The notes beneath the pieces were generated by a model. That model was not told where the DNA came from. It saw only the letters and a list, made by a program, of their open reading frames with translations, and did not search any database. From NCBI GenBank assembly GCA_001953115.1, contig LSSL01000618.1:14606-41104 (forward strand): a DNA stretch of 26,499 nt. The letters run 5' to 3'. The position numbers and the translations under genes are program-made. Below, in pieces: positions 1 through 11,511 of this stretch. Positions within the stretch are counted from its first letter, which is position 1; each line of letters starts with the position of its first letter. The DNA comes from Smittium mucronatum. Taxonomy: Eukaryota > Kickxellomycota > Harpellomycetes > Harpellales > Legeriomycetaceae.

Positions 1-3000
1 AAAAAATTACATTTTATTATAAATTTCAAAAAAATACAGATAATAATGATTCTTTTTAGAAAAAAAACACTCAAAGAGTTTTATTAGGAATTTGATAATT
101 TTTTAAAATTATTATTAAATCGAAATTAAAAATCTTTTGGATTCAGTCAGGTTTTTATTATATTTAAATAATTACTTTTGGTTTACTTTTTTTTGAGTAT
201 CTCTCATTCGAGTATTTTTCCGATTTCTCTTTGCAAAAATATTTTGAATGTATTCACCTTTTTATTTAATAAATAAATAAAGTTTAGAGTCATACTAAGA
301 TTATAAGATCAAATACCTATTAAATAAAAGGTGTAGCATGCAAATTAAATAAAGTTTATCTAATATTCAGAATTTTGAGCCAAATATATAGCCAAAATCA
401 AAAAAATTCTGGTGGATTATTTCAAAAAATAGTGTTTAGTTTGAATTGGAAGGTTATTATTTTTATTAAAGCAAATATAAAATATTAAAAAATATATTAG
501 AAATCAAAATAACATTAAAAAGATATATCTTATATTTTTTAATTGATAAAAAATTCATTAATCAGTTCAGATTTTGAATGAAATTTTTATAAATGGACCA
601 AACAGGAATATAAGATCGAACTGAAGTAACGAGCAAAGCGAAAATTATAAAAAAAAATTATAATTAAAAAAGACCTGAACTATATTTTAATATTAAAAAA
701 AATTATTATTTGAGAATAGCCAATGATAATTCAACTAAAAATTCCACTTATTTGTGATTAGATCTTAATGATTTTACGAAAAAAGAAAGTATGTACAATA
801 CTTAAAGTGATTTAATTTAAATATCTGACTTTATTTTATACATTTTTTTACATTCTCAATTAGAAAACAAATAAAGCCTAAATATTACACCAAAATAAAA
901 ATTTGTTAATTTATAAAAAAATTTTATCATTTGTTGATTTCATGCTCGTATCTGAACATGGAAATAAAAAATTAAGATTTATTTTAAAATGAGAAAACAC
1001 TCTAGGTATATTCTAATGATTATTTCTGTCTTTTAAAATCTTTAATTTTTATAAAAGAATATAAATTTATATGGTCCTTAAATCCAAAATATATCTTTTT
1101 TTATTCTTAAAAAAGACCCTCCAGGTTATTTAAGAATTTTTTGGGGTTTCAATTTATTTATTTAAATTAAAATTTTCAATTTTATAAACTAATAATGGGA
1201 ATTTTTAGAATAACTTTTTCTTAATTATTTCACATAAATACCAAAATATTATTTCCAGCTATTCTCTTGGGTTTCTCTCTTTTTCGATTAGTTTTTAGTA
1301 TTTGGATAAAAATTAATTAATGTTTTTAAAGATTTTTCTTCTGTAAATAAAAGCATGAATATTTATCTAATTTATAAAACTCCCTAAAAAAATATGAGGT
1401 TCCTGTAGCTCAAAATAAATTTTTTGCTTCCAACCACCGATAAATTATTCATTAATCTTTTCATTTGAATAAAATTATAAAAGTTCGATATTCTCGATAT
1501 TTTTATAAAAAAATCACTTAAAAGGTTACTATTCAGTCCTATTGAGATTATTTAAACTCGACGCGTAGTGAAATGGTTTTTTGTAACTTTATTATTTGTT
1601 TTTTAGTATTTGATAAAATCCAAACTTGTGAGTTTTATTGATACGGGGGTTTTTTATCTAAAATCTTACACAAAATTCCTAAATAAGGTTCATTGGACCT
1701 ACAAAATTATTATTATCTCAATCCAAATATCTTGTTTGAATGGTAAGTTTAAAAAATTTCCTATGTATTATTTGTGCTCGAACAAAAGTAGGAGTTATTT
1801 CTATATCAGTACTTTTTAGAGAAAAAACAAAATATTTACAAAATTTCCATAACTGCTACAAGCTCAAAAAATCCTGACCATTTTGCGAGAGCAAAATTTC
1901 AAGGCTTACTAAAGAATTCTTCTTTAAAAGAAAACCGTACAAAGATTAAATAATTTATGGATTTTTTTTGGAAATTTTGTTACATGAAATTAATAATTTT
2001 GACATTTTCACAATCGCATGAGTCCAGAAGTTTAGTCTTTGTAAAACCGGATTGATTTTTTTTTATATGAGACGTAAAATTGAGAGTTATTAAGTAACCA
2101 ATATTTCAAATTCCAAAAAAAAAAAATCAGCTTTTTCCTATTCTTCGTCTACTAGTTAACAGCTACATAATAATATTGACCCCTTTTAATCGGAGAGAAC
2201 TTCAAAATACGGGAATGTAATTTCTTTTTTCGTTAGAATTACCTAGCACAAATTCAGGGTAGCATAAATTCAATTACTTACAAGCTAAGTCAATTTTTGA
2301 ATTATAGTGCTTATTCGGAAAAGCTAATAGTGTTCTTTTTAATAAAAAAATTTATGCTGTTATTCTCATCTTCAAATCCAATTATAGACACAGAATATAC
2401 ACAGCTAATATTATATTTATCTTTAAATGTCTTTTTTGGTTTTTTAATAGCAAAATTTCTGTTGTTTCCATTTTTTTTGAACAACTTATGTACGAATGGA
2501 TGTTTGCGTTATATACTTATATAGCTAATTTTTAAAAAATATTTTTTGATTAGCTATGGCTTTTTTTTACCGATATATTTCCATCACAACTTCACTCTTC
2601 TACTGGCTATCTCTACAATTAAAAAAACATTAGGAACTGTTCAAAAGTTTATATATCCTATGCTCATCAGAGTTGCAATGAAGACTCTATCTTCATTCGG
2701 GTGAGTCATCCAATCTTGGTTTTATTTTGGCAGTAATATTGAATTAATTTATACTACTTCAAGAGAAATGTATTTATTTTGATTCAGAATTTTACAAGAT
2801 ACTATAAAGAGAGTTACATATTTTGAAACACTCCAATATAGAATTTTTTAAAAATAATTTTTTAGTGAATTACCTTGAAAGTAGAATATAATGGGGATTT
2901 GAAATTTCCTCTAGAAAAATATCTATAAACTCAATCCATATATTTATTTCGTTTTTAAAATATTATAAATAATAATAATAAATATTAGTCGTTAACTCAG

Positions 3001-4200
3001 TACTCATAATATCGTTGATTATTACGAGTATCAGAGCTGTATTTTTTTTTCTTTTCAAAAGCTTAATATATTGATTAAAACCTCATAATTGGACCCTTAG
3101 TATGTGTCGAATAAGTTTTTCTCATTTGATATCTTTATGATGTTAGGACTACTCACATATGACCAATTTTTCTGTTTTTTCATTTTATCATTTTATCATT
3201 TTATCATTTTATACAATTAAGATGATGTAGTCAAATAAAGCTTGGGTATTTTTTAAAATTATGCATGAAAAGTCAAATCCTAAATTTATTGATTATTGCT
3301 CAAAAGGTATACGAAATCTCCAGTATATCAATTGGTGGTATACTAATTGTCCAGACAAGATTATTCATAAGAGTAAATTTTTACCAACAATAGTAAGAAT
3401 GGAAGTTCATTACTCTTCATTTCCTGATCCTTCCTCCTAGTTAAGCCTATATCAAGAGACTTCGTACTATAATTTGTCATGAAAACAATATACTTAGATA
3501 CCCACTCTGATATCTGAGATGGTAAATGATGTATTTATGCAATAGTAATATTGCTAGGGTTTTATTATCTTTTAGTTAATTTCGTGTTTTATCATGCATT
3601 TCTTAAAATAATTTCTACGATATGAAAATTTTATGTCTTTAGAAAAAAAGCTTGAATCTAATTTGGGCTCATTAAAAATACAAAAGATTGTTTTTGCTTT
3701 TGTTTTCTGTGATATCCCACTTATTAAAGTGATAATTTACATATTCTTGCAGAATAACTCAAATATTCTTTCTACAGATGATTTATTGAACCCTTTTCTG
3801 ACTTTTTTTTATCGACAGATAGCACTGGAAAATACGATCAAGGGATAGAAAGTATTGACATTCTAAATTATTAAACTTTTCTTATGTCAGCTAACCGGCT
3901 GTTAAACTGATGGAAACCAAGGCTTTATCCACAACCAGATACTTCACACAAGTATTTCTTCATATAATTTTGTTAATCTAAGAGACAATCGATCAAATAC
4001 AAACTCGACTTTAAAGAGCTCAGGTTCACTGAAGTGACTAACACCTGGCTAAAGCCTTACATTAACAGATTAATAAATTTCATGGCACTAATAATAAAAA
4101 ATACAAATTAATGGTTAGGTTTGCTCACAATTAACAGCTAAAAACTGAAACCTTATTTCGCTGACAGGACTATAGGCGACTTCGCAATGTTTGAAATTAA
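1..4200. other. AT-rich intergenic region, no confident gene
   Basis: This stretch is dominated by A and T homopolymers and stop codons in all frames. I see no gene I can name. Three less AT-rich islands look exon-like: 2554-2700 (open frame between a TAG acceptor and a GTGAGT donor), 3261-3440 (a 59-codon ATG frame) and 3633-3690 (start of a 71-codon ATG frame ending at 3848). They could belong to a small intron-containing gene, but I could not join them into one reading frame, so no CDS is called. Other open frames here (1610-1819, 2297-2524) are short, lack an ATG start and have the composition of chance AT-rich frames. Confidence 0.6.
3181..3212. repeat. Tandem repeat, 4 x CATTTTAT
   Basis: Four exact head-to-tail copies of the octamer CATTTTAT. 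It is a simple microsatellite in AT-rich intergenic DNA and probably arose by replication slippage. No function is implied. Confidence 0.95.
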
Positions 4201-4262
4201 ATTCATTTTCTTGTCTTCGATCTCGAAATGGTCATTATTTACTCAAACATTTTTGTTGGTTT

Positions 4263-4276
4263 TTGTTTGCAAACAA
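4263..4276. promoter_or_regulatory. 14-bp perfect palindrome upstream of RAV1-like gene
   Basis: TTGTTTGCAAACAA is a perfect palindrome centred about 340 bp before the RAV1-like start codon. Each arm contains TGTTTGC, which resembles the core of forkhead-type binding sites. That makes it a candidate dimeric factor site. The symmetry is seen directly; the regulatory role is inference. Confidence 0.35.
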
Positions 4277-4320
4277 TTTTAACATATTTGGTCAGAAATG
4301 GTTGGTTAGCATCGTTTCAT

Positions 4321-4460
4321 CCAATAAACTGTGCTTATAAATGACATTTTCTATTGGACAAATGTCTGCATTAAAACGTCACTTATTGGCTATAACTGCT
4401 GGTTTTGACCAATTAAAGAAAAAGTAACTTGAAGAACGATAGCCTTTCTACAATTATTGG
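4321..4460. promoter_or_regulatory. Cluster of five CCAAT/ATTGG boxes (putative RAV1 promoter)
   Basis: CCAAT occurs at 4321-4325 and 4409-4413, and its complement ATTGG at 4353-4357, 4385-4389 and 4456-4460. That is five boxes in 140 bp, ending 150 bp before the ATG at 4610. CCAAT boxes are bound by the HAP/NF-Y complex in fungi and other eukaryotes. The density and position suggest a core promoter or upstream activating region for the gene that follows. No clear TATA box was identified between the cluster and the start codon. Confidence 0.5.
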
Positions 4461-4609
4461 ATAAATTCATTATTTCAGCATTAAAATAAAATAAATGTTT
4501 AATAGTTTCAACTGCAATTATGATATCAGCCATCTGCCTTTAACATTTCCTCTCTGAACTTAATTTGATATCTGGCCACTTTCCCCATCCTAACTCACCC
4601 CAGTTTAGA

Positions 4610-7600
4610 ATGGTAGAACCTACACAGATATATCCCGGTTCCTGCAATAAAGATTCACAACCTCTTGTATTCAAATATGATGGTGTCCCCCACATTGTAT
4701 GCCCTATTCCTTTTATCCTTTTAGTTACCTTATTATTCTTTTGACATTTTTCGCAAGAAATTATACTAATAAAGTGTATCCACCATTTTCATCTATTTTT
4801 ATTTAGATTTATCCTAATTCGAATTCATTGATTCTTTTAAAAGCCCCAAAGTGGGTCCCAATCGACATTCCTACCGACAATATTGGATATATATCCTTTA
4901 TTTCCTTGTCTACAAATGACTCTAAGGTAATTTTCAAATCTCACCCACTAAATTCTTAGTTTAATTTTCAAAAGAAACGTTTTATCCTTTCCATATAATT
5001 TTATCTGGTTTTGCCTAAAGAACGAACCGTTATTTTTGCTTTATAAATTTACCTCTTTTATCTCATAGGTGGCCTATTCGATAGATGGATCTATTTACAT
5101 TCATGATTCGATAAATTCGGTATTATTTTCCACATTTCAAAAGGAAGAAGAGCATTTCTCTCAATCAATACCCCCATTCACTAAATATTGGCTGTATCTC
5201 ATTATCATATCACATTCAATTCATATTAGCTTATAAGCAATTCAAATCGAACCGTTTTACATATCGATGAGCCAGTAAATTATATATCTTGGAACAATGA
5301 AGGTTTTTCTGCTTCAATATTTTTCTTTTTTTTTTCTTAAATAGTTTACATATATGCTTTTCTTTTCATAAATTTTTATCTGAAAAAATTAAAAACTTTA
5401 TTATTTAGAAAACCCCTCTCTTTTTATTCTATCGGAAAAAACAATATTCGAATTCAGTAACCATGAAGGGAGCTTTAATCTGATATGGAAATATACGTAA
5501 TTTTTATGTTTAATCTAATCTACTTTGCTTTTATTTTTATTCATTATTGAAAATTTTTAAACTTTCAAATGTCTATTCTATTTTTTTTCTCGTCTATTAA
5601 TAATAACTTCTTATATTTTTTAACTATTTTTTCCAAAATTTTATTCAATAGTGTTGCCTACCCGATTAAAAAGCTTTTGTTTTCCCCATATTCAGAATCA
5701 TTTGTTACCCTTGGTGTGGTAAGATCATTATAATTCTCTTACTTTCGATTTGTAAATCAACCAAATAAAAATTATTAATACTATTTTTCAAATTTTTGGA
5801 AATTTTTCTAAAAAATCTACATTATTAATTTAATTTTTTTTACTTCTACCTCAATATCCAGAATGATAAGCGCCCAAAATTATGGAAGAAGTTTAGAAAT
5901 AGTACCATAATTTGATTTTAATATATTTCTGGTTAAAACATTGCTTAGCAAATTGAATTTTTATTACCCTTAGACACCTGGGATTTTCAATACTTAGTTC
6001 ATAATAGCCATGTGCTTGACATTATATGGGCAAACACAGAGTAATTTACCATACCATTTTTTTCAAACCATTAGTTCATTACTTTTTTATTTCAGGGATT
6101 TTCATAGTAAATAGTATCTTTCTATATTTGCCATAATTTTTTTTCTTTTTTTCAAATTAGCCTAGCCACATTATTTACTTTTTCGAAGGATGGGTTTTTT
6201 AGAGTGTGGTTAACTCATAGCTCAAAGTCTATTGTTTATCCCCAAGTCGAAAATCAAAATTACTATGTCAATACTTCCGTAAAAATTTATCCCGGAAGTC
6301 TGAAGTTTCTCCCTACTATGCTAAGATCAAATTATTGTATTTTAGACAATTTGGTCGAGTACTATTCAAGTAGCTCTTTTTCAGACAAAAAATCTATTAT
6401 TACTCAAAAGAAATCTAGTACTCGTCTATGCTTTTTTCTGAATAATGGTATTGTTTCAGGATACGAAATTATGGTAAGCAAGAATATTTTAGCTTGATTT
6501 TTATCCTAATTACCAACAATATACTACATTTTTTACATAATAGCCACGAAGTGAATATAGACCTGTTGCTTCTGAACCCTTTTTACTATGCCCCAAATTC
6601 ACTCAGCCTTCTTCGAAAATTCTATTTGACAACAGAAATTATTTTCAAGCATTTGTATATAACGATATTCGTAAGCCTCCAAAAAAGCATTTCTAGCAAT
6701 TTTTTTATATATATTCAATCGCCCATTTTTATTATTTTAGTCTGGACTGTCCTACTTTGCTCAAAAAACCGCATTTACATTCACAATTCATCTAGAGTAA
6801 ATTCTGACTATTCCAAGTCCCCCTCGCCTTTTCTATTTAACCAATTAGAGGTCAAGAGAGTTTTAGATGGTCACAAGGCTCCTATTGAAAATTTGTTTTT
6901 TAATCGTTCTGGATCTCCCTATCATTCCAACTCTGCTTCCTCTTCTCATATTTTGGCAAGTTCTGACAAAGACAATATCAATTTTATATGGGAAAAACTA
7001 AATGTATTTTAATAATTATCATTCTTAGTGTTGTATTATAATTTCGATATCATTGCTTTTTTGAAAGATTAAAGTTCAAAAAAAAAGTCTTTTTGAACTT
7101 CTTTTTTCCTTTTTTTCTTAGTGTTCCAATAACCACTTATCCACCGGAAAGCTAATCTCAGGATATGATCGGGATCTCACGGTATTTTGGACACCGAAAT
7201 GTAATTATCCATTTTTCAAATCAACCAATTTTCATAGAGGATAACCTTTACTTAATTTTATTATTTTTTTATAACGATAATCATCCTTATAGACGGTGAA
7301 ATAATTTGCAAACAAGAAAAAACTTATCAAAAATTTTTATATTGCCCTTCCTCTACAGAATGGAAATCAAATGGTTGTAATTTTATGCCTAAAGCTGAAT
7401 ATACAGATTTTTATATATTTCCGGTAACCACTCCCACCTATGGGAACCCCGAAGCAGTTTCTGAACCCTTGTCTGAGGGATATTATCTTGTTTTTTTGGA
7501 TAAAAATAACTCTAAAGTTGAATTATGGTTCTCCAAACACTCTATTGAGTCTGAACTAAAAGATGAAAAGGAATCTGGATTCCTTTTTCTGAATACCAGT

Positions 7601-10600
7601 TCTCTCAAAGATAACAATTTAAATGCGAATTTAGATTTCTTTATGAATTTATACGAAACTTCGTCTAACTGGCCTCTATTTTCATACGAATCGGTTTTTG
7701 CTTCTTTTAATAAACGAAATAATTGTTTACAAATCTGGGAGTTTCAAGAAATGAAAGAAAATAGTCAATTCAATTTGAAATACAACTACAAAATGATGAT
7801 CAATGGGTCTTTAAAATCCATAAATTATTTGCTGCCCTATTTCGTCGTGACCTTGTACGAATACCCGGATTTTGATGAGAAAAATCTACAATATGTATAT
7901 TTCACCTCTCTATCTCCTTACCCTACAAAAATTGATTCAGAATACCCCATTTCTTTCGGCTTTAATTTGTCAAATCAAGAATTGGTCATCAAGCTTCCCA
8001 ATATAATTAAAATATTGTCGTATATGACTTCTTCTCAGCAAATAGTGATATCGATTATTACTGAAGACAATAAAATATTATTCCTTTCCAATAAACTCTC
8101 TGATAAAGAAAAGAAGTGGGTGTGTATTCATAAAATATCCTTGGATGAAGACAAAACCTTCTCTAATTATGGATTTGTAAACGGGGATCTTTTCATTTAT
8201 TCTATCTCTGGGAGCTCTCACATATATTGCTTGGATATAAACAAAATTACTTATGAACCTGAAATACCTAAACAAACTTTAATCACCGAAACCAAATCGA
8301 ATATATCTAATGACGCTAAACCAAAAAGAAAAAATCTTGCTGAATTCGTTTCTAAAACTAAGTCTAAGGCTATTTCTAATACAGAATCTGATCAAAACAT
8401 CCTTGATCCAGCTGAATCTGATTATTTGAAAAATACACCTCGTAAGCCAGGTTCTTCACTAGACAATACGTCTTTAGATTTAAAAATCCCATATTTCCAA
8501 AGCGCAGCCCTAACACTCCTTAAAAACTCCCTTCTTAATTTCGATTTGTGTGTGAAATTGATACAATTTGATATGTTGGATACTGTTCAGGCTGTAATTG
8601 AGAATATCCTAAAGTTCAGCGAAAAGAGCCTCTTGGCTCAACATAGTTCTCAATCTAAATCCTCTAAAAACACAATTAACAAGCTTTTAGACTTGGAGGA
8701 TTACCTTGATTTTTTGGACTCATCACCAAACCCTCTATCTCCAGAATCTATTATATTAAATGTTCCGGGAAATTTAAAAAAGGTAGAAAATTCCTAATTT
8801 TTATACTTATTTTTTTTTCAGTTTTCAAGATCTAATTTTAAATTGTCACTATGCCCAACTTCTAGGCGAATATTATTAATGAAAACGATTCTGATTTAAA
8901 CAATTCCTATTCTGAATCAACGCTTTTCCAAGAAAATCTTCACAAAACGCTACTTGACAAGCAGGATTCACAAGTCACTTCTATCAAAGATAAGCTGGAT
9001 TTGCTCGACATCTGCCCACAAGATTCAACGAAATTGTCATTTATGTATTCAGCTATCAAAAAAGCAAAATTAAACTGTGATAATATGGATAAATTTTCTA
9101 CAAAATTTCTAGTTATGTTTTTGTTCAACAGTTTATATCGATCCAGTCCCTTAATGAGCAGCAGGGAAATATCTTGGGCACAACAAAGCGACACCCAGTC
9201 AATTCTTATTGATGTTCTCCAGTCCTTGATCTCAAACGATTCATCCAACTTTTATTCCTGGAATATCATAAGAAGTTTGGGTATCCCCCTATGGATTAAC
9301 TCGGATTCGTCTCTAAACTCTTTACTCGAAAAAGTCGCTAAATATGAATTCGCAACAAATAAGGATTTATATTTGTCTTCATGCTTCTATATGATTTTTA
9401 ATAGAAAACAAATTGTTTTACAGCTTTGGAGGATATCACATTCTCATCCAGACAGAGACAAAATGATCAAATTTTTAGGAAACGATTTTAGTTCTGATAA
9501 ATGGAGAGTAGCAGCTGCAAAAAACGCTTTTGTTCTTCTTAGCAAATTACGCTATGTAGAATCAATGCTGTTTTTTTTACTTGCAGGTCGACCCCTAGAT
9601 GCGGCGTCTGTGAGCGTATCTTATTTAGGCGATATAATGTTATCCATTGCCATATGCAGGTCTCAATCTGGTATTTCTTTTTATTCCTTTTATAACACTT
9701 CAGAAATTCTGTTTATAATTAATACATCTAATGCATTAATTATCTATTAGCTTTATTCTTTTTATCGATATTTTCATTATCATCCATGTTGATTATTTTT
9801 TATTCTAAAATTAGTATTTTTATTACCATTAAAAATTTCAACAGGTAATTCTCAGGATACCACAATTCTCGAAAGATGCGTGACATCCTTCGTTCTACCT
9901 CGAATAATTCCTTATGGGGACAGATGGTTAGTCTCTTCCCTCATGATTTGCATCAACAGATATGATTTGTGTACTTTATCAATAGCTGGGCTCTTTGATC
10001 TTATTTCATCTTCCTTAGAAATTGAAAATTCCAAAGGGAATTCTTTTAATTCTTCCCGAGAAAAAGGCGATTTTGAGAGCAAACTAGATATACATAGTAC
10101 CGTTTCCGATTACTCCGAAATTTTTATCTTGCTTGATTGCATAATGCAGTCCAAAAAAATAAAAACAATGATTATGGGTAGTGTAAAAACTCAATCATTG
10201 ATTCATTTGAGGGAGCTCTTACTTTTTCAAGCTGTGCAGTCGTTTCAGAATAATGGAACTCCAATAATGTCTTTAGTAGCATCATCAATACCATTCCTGA
10301 ATATTTATAAAAATGAACCCAAGCCAAGCCTAAAACTAAATAATAATTTAAATTCTGCTTCCCAGAATGAAAAAAGCTATGAACAAACTGCCAATAATAT
10401 TTTTACTGGCTCGATTGATATGAATTCGTTTGGAGTATTTTCAAACCCCACGGGATCCAGTCTATTTTCAAACTATGGTGTTTTCGATGGAATTAAAAGT
10501 GGTGAAAATCAAACGAATTCTCAAAATTCATCTCTCTTGACTAGCAATCTCAATGAATCTTCAAAAAATTCAAACTCTTCTAAACCAAACTACTCAGTTT

Positions 10601-11067
10601 TTTCTAATAGTTCAACAGATAACAACGATAGTTTTCTTTCAGGAAGTATATTTGACTCATTTAATATAAAGAAAGCTAGTAACGATTCGATCACAATTGA
10701 GCATCTCGACAATCCTGAAATCGATGGTAATAAGATCGTATCTAATTTCGATGCTAGTTTTAACGATGGTGAATTTGATGTCAAAGAGGGTTTGGCTGGA
10801 CTATCTTTAAATACTGCTATTTATGTGGCCACAACCCAAATAATAACAAGGATTATATCACAAAAGTATAAGCTGAAAAAAATCGAAAAAAATAATTTTA
10901 AAGGACAAAGCTTTTTTGAATCTTTTTCAAATCCTACCCAGGGAATTGATTATGAAACGCTACAAGGGTATTTCATGGAAAAAAATTCTATATTTATACA
11001 ATCTCTATCCAAGTCTCTCGGCTTAAGCACCTCCCATTTGGAAAAAATAATATTTTATTTGTTGTGA
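4610..11067 (+). CDS. RAV1: Rav1/DmX-like protein (RAVE complex large subunit), 15 exons
   Basis: Predicted 1630-residue homologue of yeast Rav1 and metazoan DMXL1/2 (yeast Rav1 is 1357 aa). In yeast, Rav1 acts with Rav2 and Skp1 in RAVE, which promotes reassembly of the V1 and Vo sectors of the V-ATPase on vacuolar and endosomal membranes.
Exons: 4610-4696, 4807-4926, 5069-5119, 5230-5302, 5409-5496, 5652-5718, 5862-5901, 5974-6040, 6161-6473, 6544-6670, 6741-7003, 7122-7200, 7293-8782, 8866-9670, 9845-11067. All introns are GT...AG, 70-174 nt, and phases agree at every junction. Total coding length is 4893 nt.
Residues about 1-458 show WD-repeat blades, such as KLWKKF, FFRVWL and LTVFWTP. 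Residues about 459-955 continue the propeller region and a linker.
The diagnostic Rav1 block is at about 1141-1221: LWR, KFLGNDF, WRVAAAKNAF, FFLLAG and a D-x-x-LSIAICR end. The 1224-1630 tail is Ser/Asn-rich.
The ATG has A at -3 and G at +4. The donor GTTTTT of intron 4 is atypical, and the last exon could differ. Confidence 0.95.
4697..4806 (+). other. RAV1 intron 1 with branch site
   Basis: Phase-0 intron with a GTATGC donor, TACTAAT at 4764-4770 and a TTTAG acceptor. The branch motif lies about 37 nt before exon 2, as expected for fungal-type introns. Read-through meets an in-frame TGA, so it must be removed. It shows the splice-signal style used to place the other introns of this gene. 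Confidence 0.9.
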
Positions 11068-11143
11068 TATTTTTATTGTTTCTTTATATAAAATTTGGAA
11101 CCCATTAGATTTTTTGATCAAAAATGAAATATTTTTTCGTTTG

Positions 11144-11149
11144 AATAAA
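11144..11149 (+). terminator. Candidate poly(A) signal for RAV1-like gene
   Basis: AATAAA begins 77 nt after the stop codon of the RAV1-like gene, a plausible distance for 3'-end formation. The hexamer is common by chance in such AT-rich DNA, so the call rests on position. Confidence 0.45.
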
Positions 11150-11315
11150 TCCTGTGAGTCTTTTTTCCGGTTTTGATAGAGTGTGGCGAATAAGAATGAA
11201 TTCACGAGGCGCATAAACGTCTGAACTATTCTAAAAGTGCATAGGTTCATAGATTCTTCTAAAACCTATGATATGTATTTATATAGCACTGATATAGGAG
11301 AGAGAGAGATTAGTT

Positions 11316-11471
11316 ATGATCGAGCACCGAACTATTCGAATGAAAAGTGTAATCGATAAATCTATTTACTGGAAAGTATTAATAGATCATCAGCCTCCTT
11401 TGCAAAAAAAACACGCCAGAAACAATCGAACGCTTATTTTTAGTGTGCGAAAAATGGGAAAATGTACGTAG
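11316..11471 (+). other. 51-codon ORF overlapping a dispersed repeat copy
   Basis: An ATG-initiated open frame of 51 codons lies between the RAV1 3' flank and the assembly gap. Its middle encodes YWKVLIDHQPP. The same peptide can be read in one frame of the related repeat at 12365-12400, where stop codons flank it. It is basic, with several Lys and Arg, and has no recognisable domain. It is most likely a fragment of a mobile element, not a host gene. Confidence 0.3.
11360..11400. repeat. Dispersed repeat, copy 1 (left of assembly gap)
   Basis: The segment at 11367-11400 matches 12365-12398 with two mismatches. The shared core is TACTGGAAAGTATTAATAG and what follows. In this copy the left arm of the hairpin has lost two bases compared with copy 2, so the stem is imperfect. 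The two copies lie about 1 kb apart and bracket the N run, which suggests the gap itself lies in repeat DNA. Confidence 0.85.
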
Positions 11472-11511
11472 GAATAAAATTTAGAAATTTTTTGCTCAAA
11501 ATGATTATTTT

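Noticed and set aside
8078..8275. Minus-strand frames inside RAV1 (also 8940-9248, 10590-10784, 11023-11250)
   Set aside because: They lie opposite well-supported RAV1 exons or the 3' end of the gene and show no family signal; they are shadows.
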